Shown piece after piece: positions 51,598-60,802 of a stretch of DNA of 64,000 nucleotides. The stretch's first letter is position 1; the number at the start of each line of letters is the position of its first letter. The translations under genes were made by a program, and so were the position numbers. The stretch is taken from the NCBI GenBank assembly GCA_947501685.1, contig CANMWQ010000006.1, forward strand, positions 1-64,000, in the 5' to 3' direction. This DNA comes from an uncultured Litoreibacter sp. Lineage in GTDB: Bacteria; Pseudomonadota; Alphaproteobacteria; Rhodobacterales; Rhodobacteraceae. Below the pieces are notes generated by a model. That model did no database searches and was not told the origin of the DNA. It saw only the letters and a program-made list of their open reading frames with translations.

Positions 51598-52224
51598 ATG
51601 ATCCGCTATATTTACGCCGACGATTTGGCCCGCTACCCCGCCCTGCGCAATTCGATGCTGCGCGACCGGGCCACGCAGTTCCATGACCGACTGAAATGGG
51701 AGGTGACCGTCGATGCGGAAGGGTTTGAGCAGGACCAATATGACGCGCTGAACCCGCTCTATGTGATCTGGGAGGAGGGCGGTTTGCATGGCGGCTCTAT
51801 GCGGTTTTTGCCCACAACAGGTGACACGATGGTCAATGACCATTTCGCGCATCTGGCAGGGGGTGCTATCACCGCGCCCGGCATTTGGGAGACAACCCGG
51901 TTTTGCGTCTCGCCGGGCAGCGCAAACAAAGCCCGCGCGGCGAATGTGCTGATGATGGCGGGCGGCCAATTGGGCGTGGGCTTCGGGCTGAGCCATTCCA
52001 TCGGGGTGTTTGACGCGCGCATGGTGCGCATCTACCGCCAATTGGGCTGGGAGCCGGAGATTTTGGGGGCCGACGGCACCGGCCGCGACGCGATCAGCGC
52101 GGGGCTTTGGGCCTTTGACGAGGCGGTTTTGACCCGCATGTGCCTTGCCGCCGGGGTCAGCCGGGAGCTGTCGCAATTGTGGTTCGACCGCGCATTTGGG
52201 CTTGCTCTTCCAAAGGTCGCATAG
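51598..52224 (+). CDS. Acyl-homoserine-lactone synthase (LuxI family)
   Basis: The 208-residue protein has the LuxI pattern: Arg, Phe and Trp of RDRATQFHDRLKWEV, acidic pair in EGFEQDQYD, GGSMRFLPTTGDTMVNDHF with the conserved Arg, and WETTRFCVSP with Glu and Arg of the active site. It makes an N-acyl-homoserine lactone from SAM and acyl-ACP; the acyl length cannot be read reliably. ATG follows AAAGAGGAAAGCCACC, a good ribosome site. The C-terminus is unremarkable. It partners luxR 125 bp upstream. Confidence 0.93.
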   Translation: MIRYIYADDLARYPALRNSMLRDRATQFHDRLKWEVTVDAEGFEQDQYDALNPLYVIWEEGGLHGGSMRFLPTTGDTMVNDHFAHLAGGAITAPGIWETTRFCVSPGSANKARAANVLMMAGGQLGVGFGLSHSIGVFDARMVRIYRQLGWEPEILGADGTGRDAISAGLWAFDEAVLTRMCLAAGVSRELSQLWFDRAFGLALPKVA

Positions 52225-52273
52225 CAGGAGAAATGCGCTGGCGGCGCGCTGGGCGTGTCGCTAGGTTGCGCGC

Positions 52274-53809
52274 ATGGCCGCACCGACAAACATCATCTAT
52301 TCCGAAGATCAGGCGGAGGCCTATGACGCCGTGGCCGACCTGCTGGGCCGTGCGGGGGTGGACATCACCTCCGGCGATACGATGCCATTGCAAGAAAGCC
52401 GCGATCAGGTGATGGCGATTGTGGGCAAGGCGGGCTCGGGCAAGACGCTGTTGCTGGCCGAATTGGTGAATGCGGTGACCGGGTCCGGCGTTGATCTGGT
52501 CTCGGGCGATTATGAGGGCAAGGCGCGCAAGGATCGCCGCACCTTGGCGGTGTTGGCTCCGACGAATAAGGCGGCGAGCGTGTTGCGTAACCGGGGCGTG
52601 CCTGCAACGACGATCCACCGGATTTTGTACACGCCGCTTTATGATCCTGATTATGAGCTGATCGCCGATTGGCTGGCGGGCCAAGGGGAGCGGCCAAGTG
52701 TCGAAGGGCTGGCTGACGCCGCGTTGGACCGGGCCAAGCTGTTTTACGACGCGCATAAATCTATCCCCGGTGCCTTGGCGGCGGCAGGTCTGCGCGGCTC
52801 TGACTTTATCCAGGGCTGGAAGCGGCGGGAGGACCCGTTGGATATCGGTTTTGTGGACGAGTCCTCCATGCTGGATGAGAAGCAGTTTGACGATTTGCGC
52901 GAGATCTTCCCGACGCTGGTGCTGTTCGGCGACCCGGCGCAACTGGCCCCCGTGGGCAGCAATGGCGACATGGTGTTCGACACGCTGAAAGACGGCCGCA
53001 AGCTGGAATTGAGCCGGGTGCACCGCCAAGATGCGGGCAACCCGATCCTTGATCTGGCGCATGCGCTGGCGGATCCAGAGGTTGACTTCTCCGCTTTTGA
53101 ACGGCTGGTGCGGGAGGCTGCTGCCAAGGATGACCGGGTGGTGTTTGCCGAGCGGGTGGAGGCGGATTTGATGGCGCGGTCGCCGGTTTTGGTCTGGCGC
53201 AATGCCACGCGGATCCGGCTTATTCAGGCGTGGCGCGGGGCATATGGGGCGACGGTGGACACGCTTTTGCCCGGCGAGCCGCTGATTTGCGACGGGATTG
53301 AGCTGCCTGCGAAGCATCGCAAGAAGCGGATTGATCTGGAGGCGCGCGGCCTCGTGAAAGGGGCGCAGGTGGTCTATATGGGGCCGGGCAAAAAGCCCGG
53401 TTTTTCCCGGCTGCATGTGATGGGGGCGGAGGACCCGCAGGTCTCTGCGGCGTCCATCATCAAGATCGAGGCCCCCGACGAGGAAGAGCCGTTTATTCCC
53501 TTTGCCGCCCGGATGGGGGCCGCGTTTTTGCATGGGGCTGCGGTGACCATTCACAAGGCGCAAGGCTCGCAATGGGACACGGTGCAGGTGTTTGCGCCTG
53601 ATCTCTATGCCGCCGCGCGCTCGGGTCGGTCGGAGGCGGGGCAGCCAGTGTGGAAACGGCTGGCTTATGTGGCGATCACGCGGGCTGAGAACCGGCTGCT
53701 TTGGGTCACGCGCAACCGTTTGAGCCGGCCTTCGGGCACGCTTGATACCAGTGATCTGAGCACCGTTGCGCCTGCGCCTTTGACCCTTGAGGCCGAGACG
53801 GAAGATTAG
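52274..53809 (+). CDS. RecD/UvrD-like superfamily 1 helicase-type ATPase
   Basis: The 511-residue protein has Walker A VGKAGSGKTLLLAEL, APTNKAASVLRNRG (motif Ia), Walker B FVDESSMLDE (motif II), FGDPAQLAPVG (motif III), HRQDAGNPI (motif IV-like) and the UvrD C2 region VTIHKAQGSQWDTVQVF ... AYVAITRAENRLLW (motifs V/VI). The architecture is of a RecD-like / ATP-dependent exonuclease V helicase, without an obvious nuclease domain. It may translocate on DNA, alone or with a phage or repair partner. It lies 49 bp after luxI on the same strand but probably has its own expression. Its stop overlaps the convergent TIGR02186 gene. Confidence 0.87.
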   Translation: MAAPTNIIYSEDQAEAYDAVADLLGRAGVDITSGDTMPLQESRDQVMAIVGKAGSGKTLLLAELVNAVTGSGVDLVSGDYEGKARKDRRTLAVLAPTNKAASVLRNRGVPATTIHRILYTPLYDPDYELIADWLAGQGERPSVEGLADAALDRAKLFYDAHKSIPGALAAAGLRGSDFIQGWKRREDPLDIGFVDESSMLDEKQFDDLREIFPTLVLFGDPAQLAPVGSNGDMVFDTLKDGRKLELSRVHRQDAGNPILDLAHALADPEVDFSAFERLVREAAAKDDRVVFAERVEADLMARSPVLVWRNATRIRLIQAWRGAYGATVDTLLPGEPLICDGIELPAKHRKKRIDLEARGLVKGAQVVYMGPGKKPGFSRLHVMGAEDPQVSAASIIKIEAPDEEEPFIPFAARMGAAFLHGAAVTIHKAQGSQWDTVQVFAPDLYAAARSGRSEAGQPVWKRLAYVAITRAENRLLWVTRNRLSRPSGTLDTSDLSTVAPAPLTLEAETED

Positions 53810-54570
53810 AAGCGGATGTAGCGAAAGACGGCGGAGGCCAGCCAGCCTGCGCTGATTGCGATGATCAGCGACAAGATGCCGTAGATTAGCGGCTTTTCAT
53901 GGGCCAGATCGTAGATCCAGCGCTCCAGCCCGACTTTACGCACGTCGATGAAAGTGGCCAGCCTTGAGACGACCTGCCCGTCGCGGGTCAGGAAAATGCG
54001 CATCGGGTAGACCCCTTCGACCAGATTGGCGGGCAGGTCGATGGTGGTGGAAAACAGCGCTTGGTCGAACAGCCGGATGGAGCCGTCGAGCTGCTGGTAG
54101 AGGTTGTTCTTGCTGCGCAGCCGGATCAGCGCGTCGGTAAAGGCGCGGGTGCCTTCGGCGTCATGCTCGGCGTCGCCGACGGCATAGATGGCGCGCTCCA
54201 TGGAGACCTGAAAGCGGATGTCTTCTTGTGTGCTCAGCACCTCGTCGAGCGGGCCGGTGGAGGCCACGGCGTAGAAGCTGGGCGCGCGGGCGACCTTGAC
54301 CGCGTCGGTATTCACCCAGATGCCGAAGCGGCGCGATTTCTTGCGAACGGTGACGGCGTCATTGGGGCCTTTGATGGCGATTATGACGTCGAGCGGCCCG
54401 AAGTCTGCGTCCTCTGGCCCGCCTTTGATGGCGCCGTAGATCAGGATGTCGGAGCCGTCAAAATTGGCGGTGATCTCCACATTGCGCTGGGACAGGTCGG
54501 CCACGACTTTTTGCGCCTGCGCGACGCTTGGCAGGCACAGGGCCAGCAGAAGGATCAGGGCGCGGATCAA
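53806..54570 (-). CDS. TIGR02186 family membrane-anchored periplasmic protein
   Basis: The 254-residue protein begins at a TTG overlapping the stop of the TSUP gene (TTGA), the only suitable start. MIRALILLLALCLPSVAQAQ is a signal peptide; the mature domain has VEITANFDGSDILIYGAIKG and PLDVIIAIKGPND, VRKKSRRFGIWVNTD, and a C-terminal membrane helix (IYGILSLIIAISAGWLASAV). This is TIGR02186, almost always paired with a TSUP carrier, as here. Function is unknown; it may help anion export or sulfite handling. Confidence 0.85.
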   Translation of the reverse strand: MIRALILLLALCLPSVAQAQKVVADLSQRNVEITANFDGSDILIYGAIKGGPEDADFGPLDVIIAIKGPNDAVTVRKKSRRFGIWVNTDAVKVARAPSFYAVASTGPLDEVLSTQEDIRFQVSMERAIYAVGDAEHDAEGTRAFTDALIRLRSKNNLYQQLDGSIRLFDQALFSTTIDLPANLVEGVYPMRIFLTRDGQVVSRLATFIDVRKVGLERWIYDLAHEKPLIYGILSLIIAISAGWLASAVFRYIRF

Positions 54571-55484
54571 TGTCCGCCCCCCGTGCCGATGGAATACAGC
54601 TCGGACGGCATGATCAGCAGGTCGAGCGCCAGCTTGAAACAGACAGCCAGCACCATGATGGAGAGCAGGATTCGCAGCTGCTCGGCTTGCAGGCGCGCCC
54701 CGATCCGGGTGCCGATCTGCGCGCCCACGACGCCGCCCACCAGCAGAAGCACGGCCAGCGCCATGTCGACTGTGTAATTGGTGGTGGCGTGCATCAGGGT
54801 GGTGAACCCGGTCACGAAAATGATCTGGAACAGCGAGGTGCCGACCACAACCTTGGTGGGCATGCCCAGCAGGTAGATCATCGCGGGGACCATGATGAAG
54901 CCGCCTCCGACGCCCATGATGGCGGCGAGGATGCCGACGAAGACGCCGACAATCAGTGGCGGAATGACGGAGATATAAAGCCCCGATGTCCGAAACTTCA
55001 TCTTGAGGGGTAGCGCGTGGACCAGCCCGTGCTTTTTGCGGGCGGGCGCTGTCTGCGCGCCTTTGGCGCGGCGGATCGCCTTGAGGCTTTCGAAAAACAT
55101 CAGCCCGCCGATGATGCCAAGAAAGACCACGTAGCAGAGCTTGACCAGCAGATCGACCTGACCCATTTCGCGCAGCGCGGCAAAGAGCTGCACACCAAGG
55201 GCCGCGCCCGCCAGACCGCCCACGAGCAGCACCGTGCCCATCTTCAGATCGACGGTTTTTCGCCTGAGATGCGCCAGCACACCTGAGAAGGAGGAGGCGA
55301 CGATTTGGTTGGCCTCCGTGGCCACGGCGACGGCGGGGGGGATGCCGATGAAGAACAACAGCGGCGTCATCAGGAAGCCGCCGCCCACGCCAAACATGCC
55401 CGACAGGATACCCACAAGCCCGCCCAACCCCAATAGGAGGAAGGCGTTGACCGAGACCTCGGCTATGGGCAGGTAGATTTGCAT
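54567..55484 (-). CDS. TSUP (TauE/SafE) family anion transporter, paired with TIGR02186
   Basis: The 305-residue protein has about eight helices and the doubled TSUP motifs GGLVGILSGMFGVGGGFLMTP near the start and VGILAAIMGVGGGFIMVPAM in the second half. A Lys/Arg-rich cytoplasmic loop (RAKGAQTAPARKKHG) separates the halves. It starts with ATG 55484. The TIGR02186 gene follows with a 4-bp overlap. TSUP carriers export sulfite, sulfonates or similar anions; the substrate here is unknown. It is not related closely to the exporter at 31756. Confidence 0.9.
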   Translation of the reverse strand: MQIYLPIAEVSVNAFLLLGLGGLVGILSGMFGVGGGFLMTPLLFFIGIPPAVAVATEANQIVASSFSGVLAHLRRKTVDLKMGTVLLVGGLAGAALGVQLFAALREMGQVDLLVKLCYVVFLGIIGGLMFFESLKAIRRAKGAQTAPARKKHGLVHALPLKMKFRTSGLYISVIPPLIVGVFVGILAAIMGVGGGFIMVPAMIYLLGMPTKVVVGTSLFQIIFVTGFTTLMHATTNYTVDMALAVLLLVGGVVGAQIGTRIGARLQAEQLRILLSIMVLAVCFKLALDLLIMPSELYSIGTGGGH

Positions 55485-55588
55485 GTGCCCCCCTTAGACC
55501 CGTCCAGCGGGCTTGGGCAATGCTCTTTTATAGATCCAGTTGCCAATTCGTGCCGCGTTGCAGCATGGGCGAGAAACTGGGACCGGTG

Positions 55589-56725
55589 TTAACGTTCTTT
55601 TACGTAAGGCTGCCCGCCCGCGCGCGGGGGGATGGCCTTGCCGACGAACCCCGCAAGGATGATCACGGTCAGGATATAGGGCAGCGCCTGCATGAATTGG
55701 CTGGGCAGGGTGGACGTGCCGCCAATGCCGGTTGTCGTGATGATCCACAAGGCGATGGCCATCAGGATTGCCGCGACCCCGCCCAAGACGCTGAGATCCA
55801 GTTTCGATTTTCGGCCCGCAAAGAGCAGCGTAGCGGCGAGCACCACGAGCACCACGATCAGCACGGAGGCAGGCAGGTCGATATTGGGGTAGCGGTTTGA
55901 GATCGCCTCCAACAGGCCGAAAAGCAGCGTGGCTCCGAGGGCCTGAACGGGTCTCCATTTGGCGAAGATCAGGGCGGCGAGTGCGATGAAGCCGCGGCCC
56001 GCGCTCATTTCCTTGACAAAGCCTGCGGCCAGCCCGGTGGCCAGATAGGCCCCTGCGATGCCGCACAGGACGCCGCAGAGGATAACGGCGGTGTAGCGCA
56101 GGCGGACCACGGAAATGCCCGCCGTGTCAACGGCGGCCGGGTTCTCGCCCACCGCGCGCAGGCGCAGCCCGAACCGGGTGCGAAACAGCACGAACCAGCT
56201 GAGCGGCACGAAGAGCATGGCGACATAGACGAGGATGGTGTGGCCGGACAGGAGCTCAACATAGATCGGGCCGAAGAGGGGGATGTCGCCTAAAGCGCCG
56301 GAGAAGGGCAGGGACACGCTTTCGAACCGGCCCCCATCGGTGAGGGCCGGCGTGCGGCCCCCCAAGCGGAAGACGCTGAGGCCGATCAGGACCGTCAGGC
56401 CCGAGGCCAGAAAGTTGATCGCGACGCCGGAGATCAGCTGATTGCCCCGGAAGGTGATGGAGGCCAGCCCGTGCAGCAGGGACAGCAGCACGGAGGCGAA
56501 AATGCCCGCGAGCAGCCCGGCCCAGACGGCAAGCGAGCCCCAGCCGGGGGTGGCCAGATAGGCGACACTGGCCGAGGCAAAGGCGGCGGCCAGCATTTTG
56601 CCTTCGAGGCCGATATCAAAGATGCCCGCGCGTTCCGAGAAGAGCCCGGCGAGGCAGGCCAGAAGAAGTGGCGTGGCCAGCCGGACGGTCGAGTCGAGGA
56701 TTTGGATGATGGTCAGGAAGTCCAT
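55589..56725 (-). CDS. BMP-type ABC transporter permease, second subunit
   Basis: The 378-residue permease has about nine helices and the conserved GIFDIGLEGKMLAAAFASAS (binding-protein interaction loop) and GLRLRAVGENPAAVDTAGIS ATPase-coupling loop, found in nucleoside/purine ABC importers such as NupQ and YufQ. It is the last gene of bmp-(NTF2)-ATPase-permease-permease. The C-terminus is Arg/Pro-rich. It starts 3 nt after the first permease gene. Confidence 0.92.
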   Translation of the reverse strand: MDFLTIIQILDSTVRLATPLLLACLAGLFSERAGIFDIGLEGKMLAAAFASASVAYLATPGWGSLAVWAGLLAGIFASVLLSLLHGLASITFRGNQLISGVAINFLASGLTVLIGLSVFRLGGRTPALTDGGRFESVSLPFSGALGDIPLFGPIYVELLSGHTILVYVAMLFVPLSWFVLFRTRFGLRLRAVGENPAAVDTAGISVVRLRYTAVILCGVLCGIAGAYLATGLAAGFVKEMSAGRGFIALAALIFAKWRPVQALGATLLFGLLEAISNRYPNIDLPASVLIVVLVVLAATLLFAGRKSKLDLSVLGGVAAILMAIALWIITTTGIGGTSTLPSQFMQALPYILTVIILAGFVGKAIPPRAGGQPYVKER

Positions 56726-56728
56726 TGT

Positions 56729-57823
56729 CTACACCTCGGCCTTGCGTCGCATGGCAAAGAGTTTGCCCACGAACATGCGGATCATTTGGTCCAGTGCGCC
56801 TGTGAACAGGATGACCAGCGCTTGGATGACGATCACCAGCTCGCGGGGGATTTGGGTCCAGAGGCCCAGCTCAGCCCCGCCTTGGTAGAGCGCGCCGAAG
56901 AGGAGTGCGGCGAAGAGGATGCCGATAGGGTGAGAGCGGCCCATAAGGGCCACCGCGATGCCGATAAAGCCTGCGCCCTCGACGGAGTTGAGGACAAGCC
57001 GCTCGGCCTCCCCCATGACGTTGTTGATGGCCATAAGGCCCGCGAGGCCGCCCGACAGCATCATGGAGATCATGATGATTTTCACGGGCGAGATGCCGCC
57101 ATAGACGGCCGCGGGCTCTGATTTGCCGAGCGAGCGGATCTCGAAGCCCAGCCTGGTGCGCCAGATCAGCAGGTAGACCAGCACGCAGGCGATGAGCGCG
57201 ATGAAGAGCGTCACATTGGCCGGCGTGCGGGCGGCGAAGGGGATGCCTATGGCGTTCAGCCAGTCGCTCAAGGCGGGCAGGTGGGTGGCTTCGGGGAATT
57301 TGGCAGTGGCCGGGTCCATCGCGCCTGCGGGGCGCAGCACATTGACCAGAACGTAGTTCAGGAGGGCGGCGGCGATGAAATTGAACATGATCGTGGTGAT
57401 GACGATATGGCTGCCACGCCGGGCTTGCAGCCACGCGGGCAAAGTGGCCCAAAGCGCGCCGAACGCAGCCCCGGCTGCGGTGGCGCCCAGCAGGGCCAGC
57501 GTCCAATGCGGCCACGGGATAAACAGGCAGACCAGCGCCACGCCAAGCCCGCCCAAAGCGGCTTGCCCCTCACCGCCAATGTTGAACATCGCGGCGTGGA
57601 AGGCCACGGCCACGGCCAGCCCGGTGAAAATGAAATTGGTCGCGTAATAGAGCGTGAAGCCCCAGGCATAGGTGGAGCCGACGGAGCCCTCGACCATCAG
57701 CTTGACGGCCTCTTTGGGGTCATGGCCGGTGGCGATGATCATCAGGCCGGAGACGATAAAAGCGAGGACCAGCCCCACCACCGGCACCAGAACGAGGTCG
57801 GCCCATTTGGGCATCGGTTCCAT
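56729..57823 (-). CDS. BMP-type ABC transporter permease, first subunit
   Basis: The 364-residue permease has about ten helices. MFNIGGEGQAALGGLGVALV and GFEIRSLGKSEPAAVYGGIS are the binding and coupling loops of the nucleoside-type permease pair (NupP/YufP). It directly abuts the ATPase gene (one after the other) and precedes the second permease by three bases. It would transport purine or pyrimidine nucleosides or related bases. The particular ligand is not readable. Confidence 0.92.
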   Translation of the reverse strand: MEPMPKWADLVLVPVVGLVLAFIVSGLMIIATGHDPKEAVKLMVEGSVGSTYAWGFTLYYATNFIFTGLAVAVAFHAAMFNIGGEGQAALGGLGVALVCLFIPWPHWTLALLGATAAGAAFGALWATLPAWLQARRGSHIVITTIMFNFIAAALLNYVLVNVLRPAGAMDPATAKFPEATHLPALSDWLNAIGIPFAARTPANVTLFIALIACVLVYLLIWRTRLGFEIRSLGKSEPAAVYGGISPVKIIMISMMLSGGLAGLMAINNVMGEAERLVLNSVEGAGFIGIAVALMGRSHPIGILFAALLFGALYQGGAELGLWTQIPRELVIVIQALVILFTGALDQMIRMFVGKLFAMRRKAEV

Positions 57824-59371
57824 CTAGCTGACCCCTTCCATCGGCGTGTTCACCATGCCGGCCATCATCATGCCCAGCTCCTTTTCGTCGGTCTCGGAGG
57901 GCAGCCGTTCGCCCATGATCTGACCGTCGAAAATCACCGCGATGCGGTCCGACAGCGACAGGATTTCCTCCAGCTCGACGGAGACCAGAAGGATCGCTTT
58001 TCCTGCGTCGCGCAGCGCCACCAGACGTTGGTGGATGAACTCAATCGCGCCGATATCCACGCCGCGTGTGGGCTGGCCGACCAGCAGCAGGTCCGGGTTG
58101 CGCTCGATCTCGCGGGCGAGCACGATCTTTTGCTGGTTGCCGCCGGAGAAGCTTTTGGCCTGCAGCATCGGGTTGTCGGGGCGCACGTCAAAGCGTTCGA
58201 ATTTTTGGGCGGCGTCGCCCTTGATGGCGGCGTGATCCATCAGCAGGCCTGAGTTATATTCATCCTCATGGTGGTAGCCGAAGGCCACGTTTTCCCACGC
58301 GGTGAAGTCCATGATCAGGCCTTCGCGCTGGCGGTCTTCGGGCACATGCGCGATGCCGCGCGCGCGGCGGGATCTGGCGTCGGAATGCGCGCCGGTCAGG
58401 TCGATCTCTTGGCCGTTTACCTTGACCGAGCCGGTGCCGGTGGTCACGCCGCCCAGCACTTCCAAAAGCTCCGACTGGCCGTTGCCGGAGACCCCCGCAA
58501 TACCTAGAATTTCCCCGGCACGGACATCAAGCGAGATGCCTTTGAGGCGTTTTACGCCTTTGTCGTCAATGACTTCGAGGTTGTCCACCTCAAGCACCAG
58601 CTCTTTCGGTTTGGCAGGCGTCTTGTCGACGCGCAGCAGCACTTTGCGGCCGACCATCAGCTCGGCCAGCTCTTGCGGAGAAGTCTCTGAGGTTTTGACC
58701 GTCGCGGTCATCTCGCCGCGCCGCATCACGGAGACGGTGTCGGTGACCTCCATGATTTCGCGCAGCTTATGGGTGATCAGGATGATGGTTTTGCCCTGCG
58801 CCTTGAGCCCTTCGAGGATGCGGAACAGATGGTCGGCCTCGGCGGGGGTCAGCACGCCGGTGGGCTCGTCGAGGATCAGAATATTGGCTTGGCGGTAGAG
58901 CGCTTTGAGGATCTCAACGCGCTGCTGCATGCCGACGCCGATGTTTTCGATCTTGGCATCCGGGTCCACGTTCAGCTCGTAGTCTGCGGCCAGCTGGGTC
59001 AGCTCTTTGCGCGCTTTGGCCAGCGAGGGGCCGAGGCGCGCGCCGTCTTCGGCACCCAGCACGACGTTTTCCAGAACGGAGAAGTTTTCCACCAGTTTGA
59101 AATGCTGAAAAACCATGCCAATTCCGGCGGCGATGGCGGCCTGGCTGTCGGGAATGTCGGTCTGGTTGCCGTTGATGAAGACCTCGCCTTTATCGGCTTT
59201 GTAAAAGCCGTAGAGGATCGACATCAGCGTGGATTTGCCCGCGCCGTTTTCGCCGATGATGCCGTGGATGGTGCCGGGCATGACCCGGATGGAGATGTCT
59301 TTGTTGGCTTGCACCGGCCCGAACGCCTTGGAGATGCCTTTCAGCTCAATCGCCGGAGCTAAGCCGCTCAT
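57824..59371 (-). CDS. BMP-type ABC transporter ATPase with two nucleotide-binding domains
   Basis: The 515-residue ATPase contains two ABC domains, as in sugar and nucleoside importers. The first has GENGAGKST and IGVGMQQRVEILKAL; the second, degenerate copy has VSGNGQSELLEVLGG in place of Walker A, FSGGNQQKIVLAREIE and LLLVGQPTRGVD. Loss of a canonical second Walker A is typical of the RbsA/NupO type. Its ATG overlaps the stop of the NTF2-like gene (ATGA). It powers the two permeases encoded next. Confidence 0.94.
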   Translation of the reverse strand: MSGLAPAIELKGISKAFGPVQANKDISIRVMPGTIHGIIGENGAGKSTLMSILYGFYKADKGEVFINGNQTDIPDSQAAIAAGIGMVFQHFKLVENFSVLENVVLGAEDGARLGPSLAKARKELTQLAADYELNVDPDAKIENIGVGMQQRVEILKALYRQANILILDEPTGVLTPAEADHLFRILEGLKAQGKTIILITHKLREIMEVTDTVSVMRRGEMTATVKTSETSPQELAELMVGRKVLLRVDKTPAKPKELVLEVDNLEVIDDKGVKRLKGISLDVRAGEILGIAGVSGNGQSELLEVLGGVTTGTGSVKVNGQEIDLTGAHSDARSRRARGIAHVPEDRQREGLIMDFTAWENVAFGYHHEDEYNSGLLMDHAAIKGDAAQKFERFDVRPDNPMLQAKSFSGGNQQKIVLAREIERNPDLLLVGQPTRGVDIGAIEFIHQRLVALRDAGKAILLVSVELEEILSLSDRIAVIFDGQIMGERLPSETDEKELGMMMAGMVNTPMEGVS

Positions 59372-59733
59372 TCGGGGGCTCCTGTTCCGACAAAGCCTGT
59401 CATGCGGGTGATTTTGTCGCCGTCGGTTTCTGCGAAATATTGCCCGTGCTGGACCATCTCAGTGCCGTCGGGGCCGATGCCGCCAAAGGCGATGGTGGCC
59501 CGGGTCAGCCCGGCGTTTTCGTCGGATTTGATCAGTTTCGCGGTCCAGCCCGGCGCGTTGGCGCTGAACATGTTCACATAGGTGGCGATGGCTGTGGGGC
59601 CTGTCAGGACGCCGTCGCTGCGTGGATCGGCATAGGTGCCAGCCTCCGCATAGACAGAGGCAATCGCGTCGGCACGTGCCGTGTCATCCGCCATGCCCCA
59701 AGCGTCGAAAAATATCTCAATAGGATTGGTCAT
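59368..59733 (-). CDS. NTF2/SnoaL-like small protein inside the BMP operon
   Basis: The 121-residue protein has the cone-shaped NTF2/SnoaL pattern: MTNPIEIFFDAWGMADDTAR, VYAEAGTYADPRSDGVLTGP, TYVNMFSANAPGWTAKLIKS, and MVQHGQYFAETDGDKITRMT. ATG 59733 is used; a longer frame would run into the terminator. It lies between the bmp gene and the ATPase gene, with the ATPase start overlapping its stop. NTF2-like proteins hydrolyse, isomerise or bind small ligands, so it might act on the imported nucleoside, but this is inference. Confidence 0.8.
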   Translation of the reverse strand: MTNPIEIFFDAWGMADDTARADAIASVYAEAGTYADPRSDGVLTGPTAIATYVNMFSANAPGWTAKLIKSDENAGLTRATIAFGGIGPDGTEMVQHGQYFAETDGDKITRMTGFVGTGAPE

Positions 59734-59754
59734 ACGCGGCCCCCCGACACAGCG

Positions 59755-59788
59755 AAAAAGGACCACGCCCGTCTGATGGGCGTGGTCC
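59755..59788 (-). terminator. Hairpin terminator/attenuator after the BMP binding-protein gene
   Basis: GGACCACGCCC (59760-59770), loop GTCTGAT, GGGCGTGGTCC (59778-59788) is a perfect 11-bp stem; on the minus strand it is followed by TTTTTCGC. It lies 18 bases after the binding-protein stop and before the NTF2-like gene, so it probably limits expression of the ATPase and permeases relative to the receptor. Confidence 0.88.
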
Positions 59789-59806
59789 CGATCTTTGGCT
59801 CAGTCC

Positions 59807-60802
59807 TTAGAAGGACAGGGCTGGGCAGCTTTCGTCGGACATGTAGTCATGCACGGTGATCTCGCCTGCGATGATCTTGTCCGCAACGGCGTCCACAGTG
59901 GCCTGCAGCTCGTCCGAGACCAGATCCGCGTTGTTTTCGTCCATCGCATAGCCCACGCCGTTCGACGCGAGGTTGAGGACGGAGAAGCCGCCGGGCTGCT
60001 CCGTGCCACGTGTGAAGGCGTCATAGACGGCGACGTCAACGCGCTTCATCATGGAGGTCAGAACCTTGCCCGGGTGCATCCCGTTCTGGTTGCTGTCCAC
60101 GCCGATCGACAGCGCACCGGCATCGGCTGCTGCTTGCAGAACGCCCACGCCTGTGCCGCCAGCGGCCGCATAGACAACGTCAGCGCCTTGGCTGATTTGC
60201 GCCTTAGTCAGCTCGCCGCCTTTAACCGGGTCATTCCAGGCCGCAGGCGTGGTGCCTGTCATGTTGGCGATGACCGTGGTGTCCGGGTTGGCCGCTTTTG
60301 CGCCTTGAGCGTAGCCGCAGGCGAAGCGGCGGATCAGCGGGATGTCCATGCCGCCGATGAAACCAACCGTGTTGGTCTTGGACGTTTGCGCCGCCATGTA
60401 GCCCACGAGGTAGGAGCCTTCATGCTCGGTGAAGACCACCGAGGTCACGTTGGGCTGATCCACGACCATGTCGATGATCACGAAGTCGGTCTCAGGGTAA
60501 TCTGGAGCCACCTCGCCCAGCACGGAGCCAAAGGCGAAGCCGGTCATGACAACGGGGTTGGAGCCGGCCTCGGCCAGACGGCGCAGGGCCTGCTCGCGCT
60601 GAGCCTCGGACTGCATCTCGATTTCCTTGAAGGACCCGCCGGTCTCATCGGCCCATTTCTTGGCACCGTTATAGGCGGCTTCGTTGAAGGATTTGTCGAA
60701 TTTGCCGCCAAGGTCGAAGATGATCGCTGGCTCGGCAAGGGCCATACCGGCGCTCAGCGCCAAGGTTGCGGCCGCGCCCAAGAAGGATTTCATGAGGGTC
60801 AT
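59807..60802 (-). CDS. BMP-family ABC transporter substrate-binding protein
   Basis: The 331-residue protein has a signal peptide (ALSAGMALA-EP) and the basic membrane protein fold: AIIFDLGGKFDKSFNEAAYN, VVMTGFAFGSVL, FTEHEGSYLVGYMAA, VGFIGGMDIPLIRRFACGYA, DVVYAAAGGTGVGVLQAAAD and IGVDSNQNGM. Similar receptors bind purine or other nucleosides. It starts at ATG 60802 with GGGAGA seven bases upstream. It is the first gene of the importer operon, followed by a strong hairpin. I saw no purine riboswitch in the 230 bp upstream. Confidence 0.93.
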   Translation of the reverse strand: MTLMKSFLGAAATLALSAGMALAEPAIIFDLGGKFDKSFNEAAYNGAKKWADETGGSFKEIEMQSEAQREQALRRLAEAGSNPVVMTGFAFGSVLGEVAPDYPETDFVIIDMVVDQPNVTSVVFTEHEGSYLVGYMAAQTSKTNTVGFIGGMDIPLIRRFACGYAQGAKAANPDTTVIANMTGTTPAAWNDPVKGGELTKAQISQGADVVYAAAGGTGVGVLQAAADAGALSIGVDSNQNGMHPGKVLTSMMKRVDVAVYDAFTRGTEQPGGFSVLNLASNGVGYAMDENNADLVSDELQATVDAVADKIIAGEITVHDYMSDESCPALSF

